A DNA stretch of 64,000 nucleotides from Streptomyces tibetensis. GTDB lineage: Bacteria > Actinomycetota > Actinomycetes > Streptomycetales > Streptomycetaceae. Below are positions 43,055 to 52,205 of this stretch, in pieces. Location of the stretch: contig NZ_SZVW01000013.1 in NCBI RefSeq assembly GCF_007655005.1, positions 232,836 through 296,835 of the forward strand. The letters are read 5' to 3'. The notes under the pieces are model-generated. The model was not told the origin of the DNA. It saw only the letters and a program-made list of their open reading frames with translations, and ran no database searches. Both the position numbers and the translations under genes were made by a program. The number at the start of each line of letters is the position of its first letter. Position 1 is the stretch's first letter.

Positions 43055-43201
43055 GGCAGGAAGCCTTCCGCCGGGTGGGGCATGCGTACGGGCGATGAGA
43101 TTTCGCCCCCTGGAGCGGTACCGGATGCGGTCGACGGCCGAGCGTCCCTCGTTCGGGTGCCGGTGCATGAGCGGCCCCAAGCTGCGACGGCGCCCGTCGG
43201 A

Positions 43202-43369
43202 TCAAGGCCGAGCGCCGTGGCCGAGGGCATGCCGGTAGGCCAGTTCGTCGTCCTCCCCGAACACGGCGAACACGATGCGGTCGAAACGGCCCAGGTGCGC
43301 TTCGAGCCAGTCCGTGACCGTCCGCAGTGCGACCGAGGCGGCCTCGCGCTTGGGGTAACCGAACACGCT
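43202..43369 (-). pseudogene. Macrodomain C-terminal remnant
   Basis: The last 55 codons of an ADP-ribose-binding macrodomain: SVFGYPKREAASVALRTV, then LEAHLGRFDRIVFAVFGEDDELAYRHAL. The N-terminal ADP-ribose loops are missing; the upstream sequence is unrelated. It lies beside a SirTM-type sirtuin gene, with which macrodomain genes are normally linked, so it is probably the decayed partner. Confidence 0.75.
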
Positions 43370-43461
43370 CCGGTGCTCACGGCGCAGAAGGCGACGGACC
43401 GGCGCCTCAGGCGACCTGCACTGTTCAAAACGTGACACGTGTCGCTCGTCGGTGATGCGGT

Positions 43462-44397
43462 TCAGCGCCGGGCGGTGCGTACGACGTCGGCGAGGGGCGT
43501 GGCGCCGTGGCCGGTGAGGCGGCGCACCGCGTCGCTGACGCCGGCGAGTTCGCCGGACGCGATGGCCGTGTAGGTGGACACCCAGGCGTCCAGCTGCCAC
43601 GGCGGAACACCGTAGGAGGCACGGGAGGTGTAGGCCTCCTCGATCGTCTCCGGCTGGTAGGTGACGGTGCGTCCGAGCTGCTCGGACAGGATCACGGCCG
43701 CTTCGTCCAGCGTCAGGGACTCGGGCCCGGTGAGGTCGTAAGACATGCCCTCGTGGTCCTCCGGGCGCGAGAGCACCGTGGCGGCCGCGTCGGCGATGTC
43801 GTCCTGGCCCACGAACGCGGCACGCCCCTGTCCGGCCGGGCCGCGGATGACGCCGTCCTCGCCGACGAGGTCGGGGACGAACTCCGCGTAGAAGTTGTCC
43901 CGGAGGAACGTGTACGCCAGGCCGCTCGCCCGGATGTGCTGCTCGGTGTGGAAGTGGTCGCGCGCCAAGGTGAAGGTGGCCTCGGGACCAGCGCCGTAGA
44001 AGGAGACGTAGACCAGATGCCGGACACCCGACTCCACGGCGGCGTCCACGAACGCCTTGTGCTGGGCGAGCCGTTCGGCGCTCTCGGAGGCGGACACCAT
44101 GAACACGGTCCGGATGCCCGCGAGGGCTTCGAGCACAGAGGCCCGGTCGGCGTAGTCGCCGCGTACGGCCACCGCACCGGGAAGCCTCGGGGCACGGTCG
44201 GGGCGGCGGACCACCAGTACCTGCGACGTGCCCCGCTCGGCGAGACGCCGGGCGACGCGCCCACCGAGACGGCCGGTGGAGCCGGTGACCGCGACCGCGA
44301 CCGCGGGAACGCTGGCCGTGGATGCCGTGGATGCCGTGGATGCCGTGGATGCCGCAGGGTTCGTAGATCCCGCGGATCCCATGGGTGGCTCGGACAT
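43462..44397 (-). CDS. NmrA-type NAD(P)-binding oxidoreductase
   Basis: 311 residues. The Rossmann motif VAVTGSTGRLGGRVARRLAERG follows a low-complexity lead-in (ASTASTASTAST) encoded by a 9-bp repeat. Central VYVSFYGAG, LRDNFYAEFVPDLVG and SYDLTGPESLTLDEAA match NmrA/QOR2-like quinone oxidoreductases. Reduction of quinones or redox sensing is the usual role. ATG 44397 follows GGAGAC. It sits between a sirtuin gene and a macrodomain remnant, all on the same strand. Confidence 0.85.
   Translation of the reverse strand: MSEPPMGSAGSTNPAASTASTASTASTASVPAVAVAVTGSTGRLGGRVARRLAERGTSQVLVVRRPDRAPRLPGAVAVRGDYADRASVLEALAGIRTVFMVSASESAERLAQHKAFVDAAVESGVRHLVYVSFYGAGPEATFTLARDHFHTEQHIRASGLAYTFLRDNFYAEFVPDLVGEDGVIRGPAGQGRAAFVGQDDIADAAATVLSRPEDHEGMSYDLTGPESLTLDEAAVILSEQLGRTVTYQPETIEEAYTSRASYGVPPWQLDAWVSTYTAIASGELAGVSDAVRRLTGHGATPLADVVRTARR
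44321..44356 (-). repeat. 9-bp in-frame tandem repeat
   Basis: GATGCCGTG on the + strand repeated three times from 44321, then a variant copy (GATGCCGCA). It encodes Ala-Ser-Thr repeats ahead of the Rossmann fold in the NmrA-type gene; period of 9 keeps the frame. Confidence 0.85.
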
Positions 44398-44447
44398 GAC
44401 GTGTATGTCTCCTTCCGGTGGTGACGAAGGCGCTCCACCGGGACCCG

Positions 44448-45304
44448 TCAGGGGTCGATCCGGTCGAGGAGCCGGTCCGCGCCGAGGGCACGGGCAGAGC
44501 CCGTTCTGCCAGGTCGGCGGGAACGTCAGGATGGTCGGGGTTGATCCTGACGAGGCGGGCCCGTGGCGTCTGGCGCACCACGTTCTCCATCGGCAGGCGG
44601 ATCACCCCGGGGGTATTGAACCCGGCACCGATCTCCAGGACGAGCAAGGCGCTGTCCGTGGGTGCGTCGGCGAGCCACCTGGCCAGCCGCTGTCCGGCGG
44701 GCAGGTAGGCATCGTCCACGAACTCGGGGCCGACCCGGACGTTCGGAAAGACCTCGGCGCCACAGTTGGGGCAGCGCGGCAGGGCCTGTGGATCGGTCAC
44801 CCGGCCGGTGTCACGGTCGTAGGCCGCGAGGATAGGGTCGAGGAACGGCTTGCTGGGCCAGGTGTCACGGCCGCAGGGGACGGTGCACTGCAGCCGGCCG
44901 TAGTCGCCCTGAGGAGTGAAGACCCGGTCCGGAGCGAAACCGCTGCGGGCGAAGAGGGCATCGACGTTGGACGTCATCACCCGGTGGTCGTGCTCGCCCA
45001 CCAGGTCCCTCAGCCTGCCGTAGAGAGGGTTGGGGCCCGGGGTGAAGCGGACGTCGTCGATATGGACGGCCCAGTAGCCCCACATCATGTCCTTCGGGAG
45101 GGGCGCACCGAGCAGGTAGCGCGAGCGCAGGCCGAGCCGGTGCAGCGCCGGCAGCAGCTCCCTGAAGCGCTCGGTGTCGCCGTAGTCGCAGCCCGCCGCA
45201 GCGCTCAGACCGGCGCCGGCCGCGACCAGCACCCGGTCGGCCTCTTTCAGCCACGTGCGGATCGTCTCGCCCGCGTGTGCCGAGATGACACGTCCCGCCG
45301 ACAC
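44448..45304 (-). CDS. SirTM-like macrodomain-associated sirtuin, frameshifted near its end
   Basis: NAD-dependent sirtuin of the SirTM clade, which as I recall ADP-ribosylates lipoyl proteins. Features: VAAGAGLSAAAGCDYGD (NAD loop), MTSNVDALFARSGF (Asn of the active site), FTPQGDYG (Gln in place of the usual His) and zinc cysteines LQCTVPCG...RCPNCG. GTG 45304 with GAAGGG upstream. Near 44485 the frame slips by one base; the expected last residues (LGADRLLDRIDP, stop 44448) are in the next frame. The total length of 857 bases is one short of a multiple of three. Residues up to then are intact, so partial function is possible. Confidence 0.8.
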
Positions 45305-45416
45305 CGTCGCCCTTCGCCGCTCTCTCCGTTTCCGCCACGGGGGAGGTGCCCGTTCCTCGCCCCTACGGCCAACGTAGGGCGACACCTGCGGAAATGCCGA
45401 TAAACTTCTGACTGAT

Positions 45417-45789
45417 GATGGTCAAAATCCGACACGGTCCGTCGAAGAAGATCCCCGAAATCACCCGCATGTTCGCCCTCGGACTGCGCGAGGAACTCAG
45501 GGAACACGGCGTCACCGTCACCTGCCTCATGCCCGGGGCCACCGACAGCAACCTCCACGCCAGCGCCGGCATGAACAACACCGCCTTCGGTCCCGGTATG
45601 AAGAAGAACAGCCGCAAGGAAGTCGCCCGCCAGGGTTTCCTTGCCCTGATGAACAGACGCGCCGAGGTCGTTGGCGGCGACGCCGCCACCAAGCGCACGG
45701 CCATCGAACACCGCTTCCTGCCCGAGACCTACAAGGCCGCCCCCGTCGCGCCACCAAGTCCGAGCCACGTCCTCAGCACTTGTAGGTGA
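45417..45789 (+). pseudogene. Short-chain dehydrogenase C-terminal remnant
   Basis: MFALGLREELREHGVTVTCLMPGATDSN is the C-terminal half of a classical SDR after the catalytic Tyr-Lys. The Rossmann N-terminus is absent and the first 15 residues are unrelated. It continues to about 45750 (ARQGFLALMN). Truncated by an upstream deletion. Confidence 0.7.
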
Positions 45790-46177
45790 ACTGTCCGGGA
45801 CGCTGATCACTCGGGTCACAGCGGTGAGGTGCCGTCCCTGCCGGCGTTGTCGTGGAAGGTCGGGATGCCTGGCTCCACGACGGTGCTTCGGCGGACTTGT
45901 AAGGCAGGGGATGCCGGAGTCGGTGCCTTTTACGCTCGAACAGTTCCCTTGGCCTTGATGAATGAGTCCAGTACTCGCGGCATGGGACTACGGTCGGTGG
46001 AAGCTTCTCCCCCCGCCTCTCATGTCCTCCCCAGGCGGGATCGGACAGGTATGAGACGAAGTCTCCTCGCAGGCAGGCGATCAGTCGGGTATGCGGAGCT
46101 CGACGTCGGACTGGCAGTGCGGGCAGGCAGGCAGCGGGGTGGGCATACCGTCGGCCGACCGTGGGCAATGCTGAACT
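45790..46177. other. Gene-free region
   Basis: 388 bases with only weak shadow frames. Codon-position GC patterns look non-coding. It probably holds the promoter of the next gene; nothing else seen. Confidence 0.5.
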
Positions 46178-46699
46178 ATGGCTACGGACGGTGGCGTTGC
46201 GGCCGGAGTGCAGGTCTGCTCTCTCAAGGTCGATACACCTCAGCTGGTCTCGCCGGGGACCACGTACAAGATTGTCCGCTTTCCCTTCGGAGCGGCGGAG
46301 TCGACGGACCGGTTCGAGATGCACCAGGCCGCCCAGCCGGACGGTTATGTGGTGAGTGACTGGTCGACCGACGACCGGAGCGGCCTGATCTGGCCGTCCA
46401 AAGCCGGTTGGGGCCACTTGCACGCGATGATCCAGTGGGAGTCCGCCAGCGGCACGGCCGGCTACACCGAGCTGCGCGACCAGTACGTCCGTGACCCGCT
46501 GGGCCTGACGCCGAATCCCAACGACACCACGGCGACCGAGCACCGCACGCCGACGCCCGGCGGCCAGTACTACGTCAAGAACCATGGTGCATTCGTTGTC
46601 CCGGGTACTCCGATTGCGCTCCGTGTTACGCACAACGACGCCACCCCGCGTCTGCTGACCCTCGCCGAGTTCAAGCTCGTCATCCACGATGCCGCCTAG
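46178..46699 (+). CDS. Hypothetical protein, possibly phage-like beta-rich protein
   Basis: 173 residues from ATG 46178. No family recognised. It is rich in beta-prone and aromatic residues (YKIVRFPFGAAESTDRFEMHQ, LIWPSKAGWGHLHAMIQWES, GQYYVKNHGAFVVPGTPIALRV) with no signal or membrane segment. Full-length codon bias fits Streptomyces coding. The style recalls structural proteins of phages or extracellular particles, but that is a guess. Confidence 0.6.
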   Translation: MATDGGVAAGVQVCSLKVDTPQLVSPGTTYKIVRFPFGAAESTDRFEMHQAAQPDGYVVSDWSTDDRSGLIWPSKAGWGHLHAMIQWESASGTAGYTELRDQYVRDPLGLTPNPNDTTATEHRTPTPGGQYYVKNHGAFVVPGTPIALRVTHNDATPRLLTLAEFKLVIHDAA

Positions 46700-46717
46700 G
46701 CCGGTGCGTCGGGGCCC

Positions 46718-46795
46718 CTGGGCAGCGACGACCGACCCGGCCGGGGTGCCCACGATCACCTCGACGCCGGTCACCTCCTGCCCGGCATCCGCCAG
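46718..46795 (-). pseudogene. Patatin fragment, paralogue of the gene at 8708
   Basis: 26 codons (LADAGQEVTGVEVIVGTPAG) closely match residues 24-50 of the patatin at 8708-9556, with the nucleophile Ser changed to Pro (GTPAG for GTSAG). Dead remnant of a second patatin copy. Confidence 0.75.
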
Positions 46796-46963
46796 TCGAC
46801 GGTGAGACGATGCTCTTGGAACACCGTGTGCCGGGCATGGGCGAGCTTGTCTTTCGCGGGATCCGGGACGCGGCACGACGTAGCCGGGCGAGCGCTGCAT
46901 CATGGTCACGTGCTCGGCACGGCCGGCCATCGCCGGCGAGCGGCTTCAGCCCACGACGTCCAG

Positions 46964-47434
46964 ATGGATTTCGCTGCCGAGCGTGAAGTCCTGGCTGGTC
47001 AGGCTGTCGATCAGAGCTTGCAGTGTCTGGGCGAGAGCGCCCCCCTGCTGACCGGAGGCAAGCCCGTGCCCGGCGACGGCTACTTCTACCAGCCCACGGT
47101 CCTGGGGGACACCGGCCCGGGATTGCCGGCCTTCGACGAGGAGACCTTCGGCCCGCTCGCCGCCATCGCCGTCGCCCGGGACGACGAGGACGCCGTACGG
47201 CTCGCGAACGCCACGCCCTACGGGCTCGGCCTGAGTATCTGGACGGCAGACCCGAGCCGTGGCGTCGCCCTCGCCCGCCGTGTCACCAGCGGGGCGGCCT
47301 TCGTCAACGCGATCGTCGCCTCGGACCCCCGCCTGCCCTTCGGCGGAACCAAGCGCAGCGGCCACGGCCGTGAGCTGGCCGCCTCCGGTATCCGCGAGTT
47401 CACCACCACGCGCACCTACTGGGTCACCGCCTGA
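46964..47434 (+). pseudogene. Aldehyde dehydrogenase C-terminal remnant
   Basis: About 157 codons: GGKPVPGDGYFYQPTVLGDT, FDEETFGPLAAIAVARDDEDAVRLAN, then GAAFVNAIVASDPRLPFGGTKRSGHGREL. This is the C-terminal third of an NAD(P)-dependent aldehyde dehydrogenase, like succinate-semialdehyde enzymes. The catalytic Cys and NAD domain are missing; an in-frame ATG exists at 46964. Inactive as a dehydrogenase. Confidence 0.8.
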
Positions 47435-47538
47435 CCGGAGCACGCCGGAGCAACAACGTACCCGGGGAGCGGCCACACTGGGTCTCGACTGGTCCAGCCC
47501 GCGCCGCCACGCGAACCCCCCATTCGACACATGCATAC

Positions 47539-48414
47539 CTAGCCGGCTTGCAGAGCGACGAGGAGCCTGGTTCGCAGTAGCTCCACGGCCGGGGAGTGCT
47601 GGCCTCGGCGGGTGATGAGTCCAAGCCGGGCGTGCGTGGCGGCGTCGGTGAGCGGGACAGTCCGCAGGCCGGTGCCCTGTGTCGAGGACGCGCTGAGAAC
47701 GGCGACGCCGGCACCGCGCTCAGCGAGGCGGAGCAGGGTGACAGGGGAACTGGCGTCGATGTCCACGCGTGGGTCGAGGCCGATCCTGTGGCAGGAGTCC
47801 TCGTAGGCGGCGCGAATGCCGGTGCCCGGGGAGAGGCAGAGGATCTTCTCACCCCAGAGGTCGGCGAGGCGCAGTTCCGTCCGGTCGAGAGGGTGCCCGG
47901 CCGGGACGACGGTGGTGATCGGCTCGTCGATGACGGTGCCCACTTCCAGGCCTGGGGCGACCTCGCCCGCGTAGCCGATCAGGGCCAGGTCGATAGAGCT
48001 GGAGAGGACTTGGGTCTGGAGGTCGTCGGAGTAGCCCTCGTACAGGCTGACCTCGATGCCGGGGTGGGTGCGGCCGAGGTCGGCGACGGTGTCGAGGAAA
48101 GCCGGGATCGAGCAGCCCATGATCATGCCGAGACGGACCCGGCCGCGGACGCCATCGGCGAACTCGGCGGCAGTGTGCTGGATGGCCTCGAAAGTAGCGA
48201 GGGCGTTCCTCGCAAGAGGGAGAACGGCCTCGCCAACCGGGGTGAGGCGGATTTGACGGCCGGAGCGGTCGAGCAGTTGCTGGCCCAGTTCCAGCTCCAG
48301 CTTGGCCACTTGGGTGCTGATGCCGGACTGGCTGACGTGCAGCCGATGGGCGGCGGCGGTGAAGGTGCCCTCGTCCACGACCGCGGCGAAATAACGCAGC
48401 TGGTGTACCTCCAT
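47539..48414 (-). CDS. LysR-family transcriptional regulator
   Basis: 291 residues. Winged helix-turn-helix at residues 1-60 (QLRYFAAVVDEGTFTAAAHRLHVSQSGISTQVAKLE) and a periplasmic-binding-like effector domain after residue 90. ATG 48414. It diverges from a small SnoaL-like gene at 48486; an inverted-repeat element lies between, so it is probably its activator. Confidence 0.9.
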   Translation of the reverse strand: MEVHQLRYFAAVVDEGTFTAAAHRLHVSQSGISTQVAKLELELGQQLLDRSGRQIRLTPVGEAVLPLARNALATFEAIQHTAAEFADGVRGRVRLGMIMGCSIPAFLDTVADLGRTHPGIEVSLYEGYSDDLQTQVLSSSIDLALIGYAGEVAPGLEVGTVIDEPITTVVPAGHPLDRTELRLADLWGEKILCLSPGTGIRAAYEDSCHRIGLDPRVDIDASSPVTLLRLAERGAGVAVLSASSTQGTGLRTVPLTDAATHARLGLITRRGQHSPAVELLRTRLLVALQAG

Positions 48415-48424
48415 ACCCAGTGAT

Positions 48425-48446
48425 GATAGATGCTATCTGATCTATC
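48425..48446. promoter_or_regulatory. LysR operator candidate
   Basis: GATAGAT-N8-ATCTATC (perfect 7-bp arms), inside which GATAG-ATG-CTATC forms a second dyad. It sits in the 71-base region between the LysR gene and its divergent neighbour. Confidence 0.5.
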
Positions 48447-48485
48447 TGTTGGACGGATGGATGGGGGTGGTTGGAGGATGGAGGC

Positions 48486-48854
48486 ATGACCACGACGAAG
48501 ACTGCGCGAGAGCTCGCCGAGACCTACTTCACCGCCTGGGAGGAGGGCGACTTCGAGGCCTTGCGGGGGTTGCTGGCCGAGGATGTCGACTTCGTCGGTG
48601 CGCTGGGAACGGCGTCGGGGGTAGAGGAGGCGCTCGCTGGTCTGAAGGGGCTCGGTCAGATTCTGGAGAAGATCGACGTGAAGGTGCGGGTGACGGAAGG
48701 CGATGAAGCGATCACCTGGTTCGACCTGCACACAAGCGTTGCGCCGCCTACACCGACGGCGAACTGGATGCATGTTGAGGACGGGAAGGTCACCCGGATC
48801 CGGGTGACCTTTGACCCCCGCGGACTCCTGGCGGGATTCGAGAGGCAGAACTGA
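48486..48854 (+). CDS. SnoaL/NTF2-like fold protein
   Basis: 122 residues with the NTF2-like cone fold: LAETYFTAWEEGDFEALRGLLAEDVDFVG start, central WFDLHTSVAP, end WMHVEDGKVTRIRVTFDPRGLL. SnoaL-like domains host cyclisations and isomerisations or bind small ligands. No conserved catalytic set is evident. ATG 48486. Probable target of the LysR regulator encoded divergently. Confidence 0.8.
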   Translation: MTTTKTARELAETYFTAWEEGDFEALRGLLAEDVDFVGALGTASGVEEALAGLKGLGQILEKIDVKVRVTEGDEAITWFDLHTSVAPPTPTANWMHVEDGKVTRIRVTFDPRGLLAGFERQN

Positions 48855-49019
48855 ACGGGGACGACTGGGCCACCACATTGACCAAGATCAATACACGCCC
48901 TGGTAGGAGTTATCCAACGCGGGGTCCCGAACGCCTTCACGTTCGTTCGCTGCCGCACCGAGCAGGCCGATCCGTTCTGTCGGTGTGGGCATCATCGGGC
49001 ACCGTCTGGTTGGTGCGGG

Positions 49020-49985
49020 TCAGGACGTTGGTGACGGCGCATAGTGGTGGGCAAGGTCGGTGGCGAGGTCGCGGAGGTGAGCCCTGGCTTCGGCGGGGCC
49101 GTGCACCGTGATGGCGCTCCCGAACGGCAGTAGTGCTCGCACGTCCTCCATACGCAGGAAGCGGATCGTCACCTTGTGGCCCGTGGGGGATACTTCCTGG
49201 TCGTCCCGGACGAGTCGTTGGCCGAAGATCCGTTGTGCTCGCTCGATCTGGGTCTGGTCGATGGTGGCGCTGACCTCTATCGCGTGGTGGTGTTCCCACT
49301 GATCAATGAGCGCTGCAGCGACGGTGGCCAGGGTCTGGTTCTCGCGGATCCGTCGTGGCTGGTCGACTTCTTTCCACGTCATGATCCGTTCGAGTCGGTA
49401 CATCCGCGGCACTTGGGCACAGTCGGCGACGAGATACCAGATGCCGGCCTTGGCGAACAGCCCGTAGGGATCCACGACCAGGTCGCGGGGACATGACTCG
49501 CGTGGGCTGTCGTACTCGATCCGTAGCCGGCGACCTCGCCGCACTGAGCCGATCAGCGAAGCCGGAGTCGTGCCGGAAGCTCGTGCCCGGAGCCAGGGAC
49601 GGCTGTCCACGTGCACTACGTCGGTGAGCGGCAGGAGCTCAGGACTTCGACGTGACTGTGTGGCGACGATCTTGGCGAGAGCGCGCTCGCTTTCGACCGA
49701 TGCGTTCAGCTCCGCACGTTGCTTCTCATCCAGCCCGGTGAGCGAGAGATGATCACGCTCGCCCGGCGTGAGTCGCGTGAGGTCGAGCCCGGACCCGGGC
49801 ACCAGGGTCACGCCTCCGAGGCGGCCCCGTTGTGCGGTCACCGGCAGACCGGCGTCGCGGAGCCAGTTCAGGTCCCGGGTGATGGTTCGAAGGGACACCC
49901 CGAGCGCCGAGGCAAGTTCCTGCGTGGTCACGGCATCCCTCGATTCGAGGAGCAGCATCAAGGAGAAGAAGCGGTCGGGGGTCAC
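49020..49985 (-). CDS. YafY-type WYL-domain transcriptional regulator
   Basis: 321 residues: N-terminal HTH (RFFSLMLLLESRDAVTTQELASALGVSLRTITRDLNWLRDAGLPV) and a WYL effector domain (DSPRESCPRDLVVDPYGLFAKAGIWYLVADC). GTG 49985. It diverges from a VOC protein gene 99 bases away, a common arrangement for WYL/glyoxalase pairs. Confidence 0.88.
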   Translation of the reverse strand: MTPDRFFSLMLLLESRDAVTTQELASALGVSLRTITRDLNWLRDAGLPVTAQRGRLGGVTLVPGSGLDLTRLTPGERDHLSLTGLDEKQRAELNASVESERALAKIVATQSRRSPELLPLTDVVHVDSRPWLRARASGTTPASLIGSVRRGRRLRIEYDSPRESCPRDLVVDPYGLFAKAGIWYLVADCAQVPRMYRLERIMTWKEVDQPRRIRENQTLATVAAALIDQWEHHHAIEVSATIDQTQIERAQRIFGQRLVRDDQEVSPTGHKVTIRFLRMEDVRALLPFGSAITVHGPAEARAHLRDLATDLAHHYAPSPTS

Positions 49986-50083
49986 ACCCCAAGTTTTTCA
50001 GGAATTGCGACACGATACGGCGCATATCCCGGTCAGGCTGGTGGAGGCGTACCTACGACCTACGACCTACGAGAAGGACAACC

Positions 50084-50449
50084 ATGACCACATCCGTCGT
50101 GTCCATCGTCTATGTGAACGACGCTCCCGCCGCAGCTCGCTTCTACGGCGACCTCCTCGACATGAGCCCCTCGTTCGAGACCTCGGGATACATCACCTTC
50201 GACCTCGGGCCAGGCGCTGACCTCGCTCTGTGGTCTGGCCAGTTCGAGGACCTGTCACCGGACGTCCCGCGTACCAGTGAGGTTTGCCTGGCCATCGACA
50301 GTGGACCCGACGAGCTCAACGCGATCTTCAAGCAGTGGCAGGCCAAGGGCGTCACGATCCTGCACGAGCCTCATGACGCGGGGTTCGGGCTGACCTTCCT
50401 CGCAGCCGATCCTGACGGGAACCGTATCCGCGTCGCACCGCAGGGCTGA
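50084..50449 (+). CDS. VOC/glyoxalase-fold protein
   Basis: 121 residues: SVVSIVYVNDAPAAARFYGDLLDMSPSFE and final GFGLTFLAADPDGNRIRVAPQG are the paired VOC modules. It may bind or degrade a small toxic metabolite and is expected to be regulated by the divergent WYL protein. ATG 50084 follows GAGAAGGACAACC. Confidence 0.87.
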   Translation: MTTSVVSIVYVNDAPAAARFYGDLLDMSPSFETSGYITFDLGPGADLALWSGQFEDLSPDVPRTSEVCLAIDSGPDELNAIFKQWQAKGVTILHEPHDAGFGLTFLAADPDGNRIRVAPQG

Positions 50450-50491
50450 AAGGCCACCATGCGGCAGGCGCGCACCGCAGGCGTCGCGCCT

Positions 50492-50690
50492 GCCGTCGTC
50501 TTACTTCGAGAGGACGACGAGTCCGCGCAACGCATCACCGACGAACTTGTGAGCATCGGTTTTGTGATCGACCGGCGGACTGTCAGCCGACACCTGATCC
50601 GGCTCGGTCTCGGCAGACGCCCCTTCATCGACCCAGGCGGTGAGAGCAACCGGAAGCCGGGGAAGATCACCGCTCGCTGGCCACGTGCCG
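50492..50690 (+). pseudogene. IS481-type transposase remnant
   Basis: ELVSIGFVIDRRTVSRHLI plus LGRRPFIDPGGESNRKPGKITARWP is the HTH-to-catalytic junction of IS481 integrase-type transposases. The catalytic DDE region is absent. Truncated mobile-element debris. Confidence 0.7.
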
Positions 50691-50775
50691 GACGCAGACG
50701 GTACGGACCTCTTTTGGCGCTGGAGGCTGGCGACGCCGACATCCTCAGACCCGCGCACCCACTGGCCGCGAGGGG

Positions 50776-51039
50776 TCACTGCGCTCCAATGCGCGTCCGG
50801 CGGGTGGAAGAGGCCCGGAGCCAGTACGAGCGGGCAGCGACAATCAGTGCAACTCCATAGACGGCGAACGCAGCCATACCGATCCAGGCGACCAGCAGTG
50901 CGTCGCTCGAGGAGTGGAAGTCGCCTCGCCGCATCGTCACCACGCCGGCCGTGGCCATGGTCACGTAGCCGATGCCGAACCCCCCGTAGGGAGCCAGCGT
51001 AGCGGCGCCGATCAAGGCCGGGGCCAGATGATGTGACAT
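50776..51039 (-). CDS. Small membrane protein
   Basis: 87 residues from ATG 51039 with three hydrophobic segments (LAPALIGAATLAPYGGFGIGY, LLVAWIGMAAFAVYGVALIVAA). No family recognised. Antisense to the tail of the IS481 remnant region, upstream of an aminoglycoside-kinase-like gene. Confidence 0.5.
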   Translation of the reverse strand: MSHHLAPALIGAATLAPYGGFGIGYVTMATAGVVTMRRGDFHSSSDALLVAWIGMAAFAVYGVALIVAARSYWLRASSTRRTRIGAQ

Positions 51040-51140
51040 GCCATGCGGGCGCCTTCGCTGATCTCTCACTGTGAAGGGCGCTTGGCTGGATCTTCTGGGA
51101 AGCGAGACCCGCTTCGCTTGCCCCAGTACTGTGGCTTCGC

Positions 51141-52034
51141 ATGACCGACTCCGAGATCGAGATCACCGCAGACCTGGTCCGCGAGCTGCTGCAGGAGCAG
51201 CATCCAGACCTTGCAGGGTTGGCCATCCGTGAGGTAGAGGGCGGCTGGGGCAACCAGATGTGGCGCCTTGGGGATGAGTTGGCCGTGCGCATGCCGCGCA
51301 TGGAAGGTGCCTCGGATCTCCTGCGCAAGGAGTGCCGGTGGCTGCCAGTCCTGGCCCCGCGTCTTCCGCTCCCGGTTCCGACCCCTGTCCGGATCGGCGA
51401 ACCGTCCGCGCACTTTCCGAGGCCGTGGAGCGTTATGACGTGGGTTCGTGGCAAGCCACTGGACTACACCTCGATCAGTCGTGGCGACCACGCGGCCGAC
51501 ACTCTGGCGGGCTTCCTCAGAGCGCTCCATGTGGAGGCACCCGCTGAGGCGCCGGCCAGTTCGGACCGCGGCGGTCACCCCAAGGAGTGCACGGGCGGCT
51601 TCGAGGAGTTCTTGCATGCCATCGCCCCCGGCGGATTTTCCGCCGACGTCCGCGACGTCTGGGACGATGCTGTTGCGGCCCCCGAGTGGGAGGGCACGCC
51701 GGTATGGCTGCACGGTGACCTCCATCCAGCGAATGTCGTCGTCTCGGACGGGACGCTCTCGGGTGTGATCGATTTCGATGCCATGTTCGCCGGCGATCCG
51801 GCGTGGGACCTCGCGGCCGCGTGGCTGCTCCTTCCCGCGGGCGCGAGCTCACGGTTCTTCAAGGTGTATGAGCACGCGGACGAGGCGATGATCCGGCGTG
51901 CCCGAGGGTTGGCTGCCATGAAGAGCCTCTTCCTCATCCTCATGGGCCAGAACGGGGAGCAGGGCCTTCTGGGCGGCAAGCCGACCTGGGGACCCGCAGG
52001 CCGGGCAGCGCTCGATCGTGTGCTGGCGGCGTGA
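51141..52034 (+). CDS. Aminoglycoside phosphotransferase (APH) family protein
   Basis: 297-residue protein-kinase-like phosphotransferase. The N-lobe (GGWGNQMWRLGDELAVRMPRME) and the catalytic loop WLHGDLHPANVVV with IDFDAMFAGDPAWDLA (metal Asp) are intact. Such Streptomyces APH-fold proteins may phosphorylate antibiotics or metabolites; no known aph gene is identified. ATG 51141. A second kinase of related fold lies at 53171-54055. Confidence 0.87.
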   Translation: MTDSEIEITADLVRELLQEQHPDLAGLAIREVEGGWGNQMWRLGDELAVRMPRMEGASDLLRKECRWLPVLAPRLPLPVPTPVRIGEPSAHFPRPWSVMTWVRGKPLDYTSISRGDHAADTLAGFLRALHVEAPAEAPASSDRGGHPKECTGGFEEFLHAIAPGGFSADVRDVWDDAVAAPEWEGTPVWLHGDLHPANVVVSDGTLSGVIDFDAMFAGDPAWDLAAAWLLLPAGASSRFFKVYEHADEAMIRRARGLAAMKSLFLILMGQNGEQGLLGGKPTWGPAGRAALDRVLAA

Positions 52035-52205
52035 TGCGCGGTGCCAGCCTGAGGTCAGGGAATCGGTGTTGCGGAGCCTGGCCAGCTGAACTGCCTAGTG
52101 GGAAAGTGGTCTCCCGGCAGGGAGACCGGGCTGGTCTGGGTGGAGTTGCCGACCGTGAACTTGAGACGATCAGTCCCGGTTGGCCTCGCCGCGGCCGGAC
52201 CCCGG

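Noticed and set aside
43202..45385. A single 727-codon sirtuin-macrodomain fusion
   Set aside because: The frame crosses the NmrA-type gene as shadow sequence; sirtuin homology ends near 44490 and the macro part is a separate remnant.
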